From Treponema sp. (GTDB lineage: Bacteria > Spirochaetota > Spirochaetia > Treponematales > Treponemataceae), in the NCBI GenBank assembly GCA_016282455.1, contig JAEEKM010000337.1, positions 1-6,107 of the forward strand: DNA of 6,107 bases, in the 5' to 3' direction. Shown here in pieces: positions 1-4,719 of the stretch. A model generated the notes under the pieces. The model did not search any database, had not been told where the DNA came from, and saw nothing but the letters and a program-made list of their open reading frames with translations. A program made the translations under genes and the position numbers. The stretch's first letter is position 1; each line of letters begins with the position of its first letter.

Positions 1-585
1 AAGAAACTTTCTGAGTCTGCTCCTGAAGCACCTTCTAAACTTACAGGAAAAGAAATTGAATTTGACCCCTTCGGTTTCTGTGTTTTCTGCATTGTAGCCC
101 TGCTGGGTATTTTCTTAGGTTCATTCAAATTCGGAAACTTCTCCCTTACCACCACAGGCGGATGTCTTATTCTTGCCCTGGTTTTCGGTCACTTCCAGAA
201 GTTCGGTCACGTTTCCGTAATGCCAAAAGAATCAACACTTAAGGTTTTCCGTGAACTTGGACTTATGTTCTTCCTTATTGGTGCAGGTGTTGCAGGCGGT
301 GCAAGTTTTGTTAAATACTTTGAATGGGTTTACTTCATCTACGGAATCATCATGACTATGGTACCGATGATTGTAGGCTACCTCTTTGCAAAGTTTGTAC
401 TCAAACTCAACCTGCTCAATAACCTTGGCTCAATCTGCGGAGGCATGACTTCTACTCCGGCTCTTGGAACCCTCATCAGTACAGCAGGAACAGAAAAGGT
501 TGCAGGCGCTTATGCTTCCACCTACCCTATTGCCCTGGTTGCAGTTGTTATTGTTTCACAGATACTTATTATCATCTTCCGCTAG
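1..585 (+). CDS. AspT/YidE-type (AAE family) membrane transporter, C-terminal part (5' truncated by window)
   Basis: The frame is open from base 1 to the TAG at 583-585, giving 194 residues of a protein that starts outside the window. A short polar segment (residues 1-22) is followed by hydrophobic stretches at about 23-41, 51-63, 86-104, 109-135 and 172-193. The sequence FRELGLMFFLIGAGVAGG (83-100) and the motif GGMTSTPALGTL (147-158) match the duplicated domain of the aspartate:alanine antiporter AspT and of YidE/YbjL. Family members run about 540-560 residues with this domain twice, so this is the second copy, in the inner membrane. Family members exchange amino acids or dicarboxylates, but the substrate here cannot be read from sequence. 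The gap to leuC is 36 bp with no terminator or promoter visible, so cotranscription with leuC is likely. An internal ATG at 220 is not the start, because homologous sequence continues upstream of it. Confidence 0.85.
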   Translation, partial: KKLSESAPEAPSKLTGKEIEFDPFGFCVFCIVALLGIFLGSFKFGNFSLTTTGGCLILALVFGHFQKFGHVSVMPKESTLKVFRELGLMFFLIGAGVAGGASFVKYFEWVYFIYGIIMTMVPMIVGYLFAKFVLKLNLLNNLGSICGGMTSTPALGTLISTAGTEKVAGAYASTYPIALVAVVIVSQILIIIFR

Positions 586-621
586 GCTAGAAAAATATTT
601 TTTAACAGAGAGGAAATTATT

Positions 622-1908
622 ATGGGAAAGACTATTGCTCAGAAGATTTTTGAAGCACATCTGGTTGACCAGCCATTTGAAGGCACAAACATTCTTAAGC
701 TCGACCGCGTGTTCTGTCATGAGATTACAACTCCTATTGCCATTAACGACCTTGTTGACCGTGGCATGGACAGAGTTTTTGACCCCACAAAAATCAAGGC
801 TGTAATTGACCACGTTACTCCTGCAAAAGATTCTAAGTGTGCCATGCAGGAAAAGATTCTGCGTGACTGGGCCGGCCGCAATGACATTAAAGACTTTTTT
901 GACATTGGTGCAAACGGCGTATGCCATGCAATCTTCCCGGAGAAAGGATTTGTCCGCCCTGGTTTTACAGTAATCATGGGAGACAGCCACACCTGTACTC
1001 ACGGTGCTTTCGGTGCATTTGCCGCCGGTGTTGGAACTACTGACCTTGAAGTGGGAATTCTTAAAGGCGTGTGTTCTTTCCGCGAACCAAAGGCAATTAA
1101 GTTTGTACTTAACGGAAAACTTCCCGCAGGTGTTTATGCAAAAGACGTAATTCTTTTCCTTATCGGACAGATTGGCGTTAACGGTGCAACAAACTGCGTT
1201 ACTGAGTTTACAGGTCCTGTAGTTGATGCAATGAGCATGGAAGAGCGCATGACCCTCTGCAACATGGCAGTAGAAGCAGGTGCTACAAGCGGCATCTGTT
1301 TCCCCGACATGGTAACCGTTGACTACCTCTGGCCCTTTATTAAAGATGAGTTTGCTTCTAAAGAAGAGGCTCTTAAAGAATACTCCAAGTGGGTTGATGA
1401 CCCTGATGCAGAGTATGAGAAAGTTTATGAATATGACCTTTCTACACTTGAGCCTGTCTGCACAATCAACTACAAGCCGGATCAGATTAAGAAAGTAAGC
1501 GAAATGGCCGGAACAAAGGTTGACCAGGTTTACATCGGTTCCTGCACAAACGGACGTCTTTCTGACCTTCGTGTTGCAGCCGCAATTCTTAAGGGCAAGC
1601 ACATTGCCCCCGGAGTACGCGGAATTGTAAGCCCTGCCACACCCAAGATTTACAAGGATGCCCTTGACGAAGGAATCATAGGCATTTTCATGGACGCCGG
1701 TTTCTGCGTTACAAACCCAACCTGCGGTGCCTGTCTTGGAATGAGTAACGGTGTTCTTGCAGAAGGTGAAGTCTGTGCTTCTACCACAAACCGTAACTTT
1801 AACGGACGCATGGGTAAGGGTGGAATGGTTCACCTGATGAGCCCCGCCACTGCTGCCGCCACCGCTATTGCGGGAACAATCGTTAACTCAGAAAACTATA
1901 AGGGCTAG
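622..1908 (+). CDS. leuC: 3-isopropylmalate dehydratase large subunit, type-2 (LeuC2/HacA-like), 4Fe-4S hydro-lyase
   Basis: This 428-residue protein belongs to the aconitase superfamily. With the small subunit (LeuD) it isomerises 2-isopropylmalate to 3-isopropylmalate in the cytoplasm, the second step of leucine synthesis. Visible motifs are GDSHTCTHGAFGAF (120-133), the cluster-ligand segment YIGSCTNGR (304-312, Cys308), NPTCGACLG (365-373, Cys368 and Cys371) and STTNRNFNGRMG (387-398). The three cysteines needed for the 4Fe-4S cluster are present. The length and the PTCGxCLG form fit the shorter archaeal-type LeuC/homoaconitase/dimethylmalate dehydratase group rather than the roughly 465-residue E. 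coli type. The substrate is therefore not certain, and homoaconitate, citrate or a methylmalate derivative remain possible. AGAGGA at 609-614, seven bases upstream, supports the ATG start. The gene sits 36 bp after the transporter and is followed by a strong terminator, so leuD is not read from the same simple transcript. Confidence 0.92.
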   Translation: MGKTIAQKIFEAHLVDQPFEGTNILKLDRVFCHEITTPIAINDLVDRGMDRVFDPTKIKAVIDHVTPAKDSKCAMQEKILRDWAGRNDIKDFFDIGANGVCHAIFPEKGFVRPGFTVIMGDSHTCTHGAFGAFAAGVGTTDLEVGILKGVCSFREPKAIKFVLNGKLPAGVYAKDVILFLIGQIGVNGATNCVTEFTGPVVDAMSMEERMTLCNMAVEAGATSGICFPDMVTVDYLWPFIKDEFASKEEALKEYSKWVDDPDAEYEKVYEYDLSTLEPVCTINYKPDQIKKVSEMAGTKVDQVYIGSCTNGRLSDLRVAAAILKGKHIAPGVRGIVSPATPKIYKDALDEGIIGIFMDAGFCVTNPTCGACLGMSNGVLAEGEVCASTTNRNFNGRMGKGGMVHLMSPATAAATAIAGTIVNSENYKG

Positions 1909-1938
1909 AGTTTTCAGCTGATTCACTCGCACAAACAG

Positions 1939-1976
1939 AACACCGGTGATCTTTGTGGTTACCGGTGTTTTTTTTT
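1939..1976 (+). terminator. Rho-independent terminator after leuC
   Basis: A perfect 9-bp stem (AACACCGGT at 1939-1947 with ACCGGTGTT at 1961-1969) encloses a 13-nt loop. A run of nine T (1968-1976) begins at the base of the stem. It lies 30 bases after the leuC stop and should end the transporter-leuC transcript before the lipoprotein gene. Confidence 0.92.
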
Positions 1977-2021
1977 GAAAACAGAAAGGCGAACAGGATT
2001 TTAACTTGTAACTGAAAGTTC

Positions 2022-2073
2022 AAAAAACCAAAAAAAACATGCATTGACACAATCTCCACTGTGTGTGTATAAT
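2022..2073 (+). promoter_or_regulatory. Strong sigma-70-type promoter with A-tract UP-like element, for the small lipoprotein
   Basis: Consensus TTGACA at 2044-2049 and consensus TATAAT at 2068-2073 are separated by 18 bp. Two A-tracts (A6 at 2022-2027 and A8 at 2030-2037) lie just upstream of the -35 box, where an UP element would bind the RNA polymerase alpha subunits. Transcription would begin near 2080, about 20 bases before the start codon. Both hexamers are perfect, making this the best promoter in the window. No operator-like palindrome is seen over it, which suggests high constitutive expression (inference). Confidence 0.88.
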
Positions 2074-2101
2074 AACAAAACTTTTTTTTAGGAGAAAAAA
2101 A

Positions 2102-2530
2102 ATGAAAAAGAAAATTGGATTTTTTGCACTAATTGCCTGCTGTGCTGCGCTTTTTTCCGGCTGCGAACTTCTTGCACTGTTCAACTTCGTCGGATCAATT
2201 GCAGACTACAACACAGTCTATGTGAAAAACGGAACTGGAAGCTCAATCACAGTGAATTATGAGGAAGATGCCAACACTGTAAGCGAAGGTGCAACCCGCC
2301 AGACAGGTTCTTTTACCCTTTCTGCAGGTCAGATAAAAGAGAAGGCATTTTCTGCAGGTGACTTCAAACTCACAATCGGTGACAAACAGGTAATGCCAGG
2401 TGAAGGTGCTTCAAGCTATGTTTACGACGAATGCTACTACGGACTCTACGCAAACCATCTGATTACAATCACTGGAAATGCAACAGAGGGTTACACCTAC
2501 ACATCAGAGTCAAGATCCAGCGATAACTAA
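2102..2530 (+). CDS. Small secreted lipoprotein of unknown function
   Basis: This 142-residue protein begins with a lipoprotein signal peptide: a KKK n-region, a hydrophobic core (5-17) and a lipobox-like LFSGC ending at Cys21, of the loose kind common in spirochaetes. The mature part (about 122 residues) has alternating polar and hydrophobic stretches such as NTVYVKNGTGSSITVNYEE (37-55) and a tyrosine-rich C-terminal third (YVYDECYYGLYANHLITITG, 106-125). This suggests a small beta-sandwich, but I recognise no family. The start is the ATG at 2102, with AGGAG at 2090-2094 seven bases upstream. An in-frame GTG at 2063 is ruled out because it lies upstream of the predicted transcription start and touches the -10 region. 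The gene is a stand-alone unit with its own promoter and a terminator on each side, sitting between leuC and leuD. It is probably membrane-anchored and abundant, but which membrane it faces is not known. Confidence 0.85.
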   Translation: MKKKIGFFALIACCAALFSGCELLALFNFVGSIADYNTVYVKNGTGSSITVNYEEDANTVSEGATRQTGSFTLSAGQIKEKAFSAGDFKLTIGDKQVMPGEGASSYVYDECYYGLYANHLITITGNATEGYTYTSESRSSDN

Positions 2531-2552
2531 AGTCAAAACTTTTTGAAAAAGA

Positions 2553-2679
2553 GGGACTGTCCAATAAGTGTAAGTGCTATGTCATTCCGAACTCGTTTCG
2601 GAATCTGCAGCAACTTATATAAAGTAGATGCTGAATCAAGTTCAGCATGACAAGACTTTTGGAACAGCCCCTTTTTTTT
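2553..2679 (+). terminator. Long composite terminator-like stem enclosing a palindromic repeat
   Basis: The left arm at 2553-2569 (GGGACTGTCCAATAAGT) pairs imperfectly with the right arm at 2655-2671 (ACTTTTGGAACAGCCCC). The right arm is followed at once by eight T (2672-2679), as in an intrinsic terminator. A complementary A-rich stretch (2546-2550) precedes the left arm, so the stem could also act on the opposite strand. The 85-nt loop contains the two-hairpin element at 2581-2651. Function is inferred from the stem plus T-run. An alternative reading is that the arms are terminal inverted repeats of a small non-autonomous element, but I see no target-site duplication. Confidence 0.65.
2581..2651. 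repeat. 71-bp palindromic intergenic repeat: two inverted copies of a 28-bp hairpin unit
   Basis: The element begins GTCAT and ends ATGAC. Its left unit (2581-2608) and the reverse complement of its right unit (2624-2651) agree at 21 of 28 positions. Each unit folds into an 8-bp perfect hairpin with a 5-nt loop (2584-2591 with 2597-2604; 2628-2635 with 2641-2648). Two of the stem base pairs differ between units, and in both cases the two partners change together. The form recalls the REP/BIME-type or GTCATTCCGAAC-like dispersed repeats of many bacterial genomes, some of which are moved by IS200-like RAYT transposases. No transposase is present here, so family membership is inferred. Confidence 0.8.
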
Positions 2680-2711
2680 GTCCCCACACAACCGAAAAAA
2701 GCACTTTACTT

Positions 2712-2739
2712 TTTATAAAATCCGTACTATCTTTATAGA
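2712..2739 (+). promoter_or_regulatory. Possible weak promoter for leuD
   Basis: The AT-rich gap between the composite terminator and leuD contains TTTATA (2712-2717) and TATAGA (2734-2739), 16 bp apart, about 30 bases before the leuD start. The match is poor. It is listed because leuD lies between terminators and should need its own promoter. Other placements in 2701-2740, for example a -10 at TACTAT (2725-2730), are equally possible. Confidence 0.25.
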
Positions 2740-2757
2740 AGAAACACTTAAAATCAA

Positions 2758-2764
2758 GTGAGGA
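2758..2764 (+). promoter_or_regulatory. Ribosome binding site that decides the leuD start
   Basis: GTGAGGA lies five bases before the ATG at 2770 and matches the 16S anti-Shine-Dalgarno well. Its first three bases also form an in-frame GTG, which would add four residues (MRNA) to the protein. A ribosome cannot use these bases as both binding site and start codon, so the ATG is preferred. Confidence 0.8.
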
Positions 2765-2769
2765 ATGCC

Positions 2770-3303
2770 ATGAAACAGTTTGGCGGTGATGTATTATTTT
2801 TGGATCGGTCTGACATTAACACAGACGAGATTATTCCTGCGAAGTACCTGACAGAAAACACAAAACAGGCACTTCAGCCCTACCTTCTTGAAGACCTTAA
2901 ACTCGAAGGTTTTAACCCCAAGGCAGATGTTGCCGGTAAGAAGGTTATCATCACCCGGGAGAACTTTGGCTGCGGTTCAAGCCGTGAACATGCACCATGG
3001 GCTCTGGAAGTGAACGGAATCTACTGCGTAATTGCAGTAAACTTTGCACGCATCTTCCGCCAGAACATGTATAACTGCGGACTGCTTGCCCTTGACATGC
3101 CAAAAAAAGACATAGACGATATGTTCCGTACTTTTGCAGACAAGGACACCCAGTGCAAGATTGAACAGAAAGAAGACGGTACCTGGAAAGTAAAACTCAT
3201 TGCAGGAAGCCTTTCAAAAAGTTACCCCTTCAAACTGGAAGGTTTTGAAAAAGCCCTCATCGAAAACGAAGGCTGGATTGGTTACGCAAACAACAAGTAC
3301 TAA
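2770..3303 (+). CDS. leuD: 3-isopropylmalate dehydratase small subunit
   Basis: This 177-residue swivel-domain subunit partners LeuC to form the active dehydratase. Family motifs are NTDEIIPAKYL (17-27), the active-site segment GCGSSREHAPWAL (67-79, with the conserved Ser and Arg that contact substrate in this superfamily) and FARIFRQNMYNCGLL (92-106). In E. coli-type and archaeal-type enzymes the loop after NTD...IP helps set substrate choice. Here it reads KYLTENTKQALQPYLLEDL (25-43), longer than in compact archaeal forms, so specificity for isopropylmalate should not be assumed. The protein is slightly longer than the roughly 160-170 residues usual for type-2 small subunits. The gene is normally next to or overlapping leuC. 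Here it is 861 bp downstream, behind two terminators, and followed by its own terminator, so it is probably a single-gene unit. Confidence 0.9.
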   Translation: MKQFGGDVLFLDRSDINTDEIIPAKYLTENTKQALQPYLLEDLKLEGFNPKADVAGKKVIITRENFGCGSSREHAPWALEVNGIYCVIAVNFARIFRQNMYNCGLLALDMPKKDIDDMFRTFADKDTQCKIEQKEDGTWKVKLIAGSLSKSYPFKLEGFEKALIENEGWIGYANNKY

Positions 3304-3331
3304 ACCAGACAAAACCCATTAACGCAATTTC

Positions 3332-3368
3332 GACCCGACAGGCCAAAAACCTTCGGGTCAATTTTTTT
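3332..3368 (+). terminator. Rho-independent terminator after leuD
   Basis: GACCCGACAGG (3332-3342) pairs with CCTTCGGGTC (3350-3359), a 10-bp stem with one bulged C, around a 7-nt loop rich in A. Seven T (3362-3368) follow after two A. It lies 28 bases downstream of the leuD stop. Confidence 0.88.
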
Positions 3369-3420
3369 ATGAGTCATTTCCTACAAAACGCCCCGCAGAA
3401 AGTAACTTTAAGGGCCGCAA

Positions 3421-3437
3421 TTTGTTTCCTTAACAAA
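3421..3437. repeat. Short inverted repeat upstream of the DUF4349 gene
   Basis: TTTGTT (3421-3426) and AACAAA (3432-3437) form a perfect 6-bp inverted repeat around TCCTT, centred about 30 bases before the start codon. It could be an operator half-site pair or a leader hairpin, or chance in AT-rich DNA. I see no convincing -35/-10 pair in 3369-3459, so the promoter of the downstream gene is unresolved. Confidence 0.3.
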
Positions 3438-3459
3438 GCACAATCCTAAAGGAGAAGTT

Positions 3460-4419
3460 ATGAAAAGAAGCATTATTCTATTTTCAGCCATAATTCTAAC
3501 CCTTACCGCAGTCTCCTGCAGTAAATCCGTAAAATCCACAAACTTTGCCCTTACCAAAGAAGCCCTTCCCCAGGCCGCCTATGAGTATGAGGAAGCAGAA
3601 GCAGATTTTGCCCCGGCCCAGGCAAGTTTTAAGTCAGTAAGCAGACAAAACTCAGTTGCAAACGAAAGTTTTACCCAGGCTCTTCCCGCAGAAGCCCCTG
3701 CCCCCACACCTTCAGAAGCAGAACGCAAACTCATAAAAAACGGAAACTTTTCTATAGAAGTAGAAGATCTTGCCTCAGCAGAAGAAAAACTTGAAGCATG
3801 GGTAAAATCCCTTGGCGGCTACGTAGAATCCTCTTATATGAGCGAAAGAAACGGAAACCTCTGTGTGCGCATTCCACAGACTGTATTTGAAAAAGCCATG
3901 GACTCTGCCGGAAGTTTTGGCCGTCTTTTAAACAAAAGCGTAAACACAGAAGACGTAACCGAAAGGTTTTATGACCTTAAGACCCGCCTGGACACAAAAA
4001 AAATCATGCGCGAAAGGCTGCAGAACTATCTTTCCTCTGCAAAAGACATAAAGGACATGCTGCAGATTGAAAGGGAACTGAACAGTGTAATTGCAGACAT
4101 AGAGTCCATGGAAGGAAGTCTCCGCCGTCTCTCCGGTCAGATAGACTATTCCCGCATAAACATTTCCTTCTCACTCCCCTACCGTTCAGAAGAAGGCCAG
4201 TCATTTGTATTGCCAAGCTTTAAGGACAGCTTCAGGCGTTTCCTTTCCAACGTGGTAGACTTTTTCTTAGGTTTCATAAAAATAATCCTTTACATAGTGA
4301 TTTTCGGTGTACCGGTTCTTGCCCTTATCCTACTCCTTTACTGGCTGCTTTTTGGCAAAGTGGGTATTCTCAGAAAAATCTTTAAAAAGATAAGCGCCCC
4401 CAGAAAACCCAAAGAGTAA
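3460..4419 (+). CDS. DUF4349 family lipoprotein with coiled coil and C-terminal membrane helix
   Basis: This 319-residue protein has a lipoprotein signal (residues 1-20, TAVSC with Cys20). A low-complexity linker rich in Ala, Glu and Pro follows (about 31-88), then a DUF4349-like domain (about 89-300). The domain starts with RKLIKNGNFSIEVEDL (89-104) and a GGYVESSYMSERNGNLCVRIP segment (119-139). It continues into a predicted coiled coil around YDLKTRLDTKKIMRERL (171-187) to about 227, then SRINISFSLPY (231-241). A long hydrophobic segment (267-299) precedes a basic tail (300-319), as expected for a helix ending in the cytoplasm. Such proteins are widespread and uncharacterised, and an envelope role is inferred from topology. 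Having both a lipid anchor and a C-terminal helix would tether a periplasmic domain at both ends. AAGGAG at 3449-3454, five bases upstream, fixes the start. It follows the leuD terminator and appears independent of leuD. Confidence 0.87.
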   Translation: MKRSIILFSAIILTLTAVSCSKSVKSTNFALTKEALPQAAYEYEEAEADFAPAQASFKSVSRQNSVANESFTQALPAEAPAPTPSEAERKLIKNGNFSIEVEDLASAEEKLEAWVKSLGGYVESSYMSERNGNLCVRIPQTVFEKAMDSAGSFGRLLNKSVNTEDVTERFYDLKTRLDTKKIMRERLQNYLSSAKDIKDMLQIERELNSVIADIESMEGSLRRLSGQIDYSRINISFSLPYRSEEGQSFVLPSFKDSFRRFLSNVVDFFLGFIKIILYIVIFGVPVLALILLLYWLLFGKVGILRKIFKKISAPRKPKE

Positions 4420-4432
4420 CAATAAATGTCAC

Positions 4433-4550
4433 CGGTCATCGGTCATTGAGGCCCTCGAAATGACCTTTGACATAAACTCTGTGTAAATGCCAGCGGTGGT
4501 TGAGGTTCTCGAAACAACAAATAACGGTGGTTGAGGTTCTCGAAACCACC
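4433..4550. repeat. Cluster of three 25-nt palindromic repeat units (REP-like)
   Basis: Units lie at 4441-4465, 4495-4519 and 4526-4550. Each has the plan: 7-bp outer arm, GAG, 3-nt loop, CTC, bulged GA, returning outer arm. Unit 1 has outer arms GGTCATT/AATGACC and unit 3 has GGTGGTT/AACCACC, so the arm differs by paired changes while the core TGAG...CTCGAA is kept. Unit 2 matches unit 3 on the left, but its right arm has decayed (AACAACA). The first seven bases of unit 1 with their preceding C are duplicated in tandem (CGGTCAT at 4433-4439 and 4440-4446). There is no T-run, so this is not a standard terminator. The cluster occupies most of the 4420-4582 gap. Confidence 0.82.
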
Positions 4551-4582
4551 TTTGCCCCCAGTTAAAAAAATTACACTTAAAG

Positions 4583-4611
4583 TTGCAAGTTCCCACATAT
4601 CATGCTATACT
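4583..4611 (+). promoter_or_regulatory. Sigma-70-type extended -10 promoter for the acidic-protein gene
   Basis: TTGCAA (4583-4588) and TATACT (4606-4611) are separated by 17 bp. TG at 4603-4604 gives an extended -10 (TGCTATACT). A-rich DNA (4564-4570) lies upstream. Transcription would start near 4618, leaving a leader of about 100 nt before the ATG at 4720. Confidence 0.75.
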
Positions 4612-4639
4612 AAACAAAAGAAAACGTTACAGTTTTCCG

Positions 4640-4688
4640 CTGATTTTACCGATACACTTAGAAGGGATTAGGTTCCACGTAAAATCAG
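4640..4688 (+). promoter_or_regulatory. Leader stem-loop: 10-bp perfect inverted repeat in the 5' untranslated region
   Basis: CTGATTTTAC (4640-4649) is the exact reverse complement of GTAAAATCAG (4679-4688), with a 29-nt loop. It lies inside the predicted transcript of the acidic-protein gene, about 30 bases before its start codon, and no T-run follows. Plausible roles are RNA stability or regulation, or a protein binding site on DNA. Nothing here matches a riboswitch I can name. Confidence 0.5.
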
Positions 4689-4693
4689 TTCAA

Positions 4694-4716
4694 GGGGATT
4701 GCATTCCCGGGGATGC
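4694..4716 (+). promoter_or_regulatory. Overlapping hairpins over the ribosome binding site of the acidic-protein gene
   Basis: The likely Shine-Dalgarno is GGGGA (4709-4713), six bases before the ATG at 4720. GCATTC (4701-4706) can pair with GGATGC (4711-4716) around a CCGG loop, hiding it. Alternatively GGGA (4695-4698) can pair with TCCC (4705-4708), which uses part of the first arm and exposes the binding site. The two folds exclude each other. Regulation by this route is inference from base pairing only. Confidence 0.4.
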
Positions 4717-4719
4717 GGT

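Noticed and set aside
556..1833. Long open frame (about 425 codons) on the minus strand opposite leuC
   Set aside because: It lies wholly antisense to a protein with clear aconitase-family motifs, has a Cys-rich composition with no recognisable domain, and lacks a ribosome binding site. It is a by-product of leuC codon usage.
2063..2101. Upstream GTG start extending the small lipoprotein by 13 residues
   Set aside because: The GTG lies at the -10 box, upstream of the predicted transcription start, and the extension would place basic residues before a good signal peptide that already has an ideally spaced AGGAG.
4441..4550. Small CRISPR-like array
   Set aside because: The units are palindromic 25-mers that differ from each other, with spacers of 29 and 6 nt of unequal length and no cas gene nearby. 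A REP-like repeat cluster fits better.
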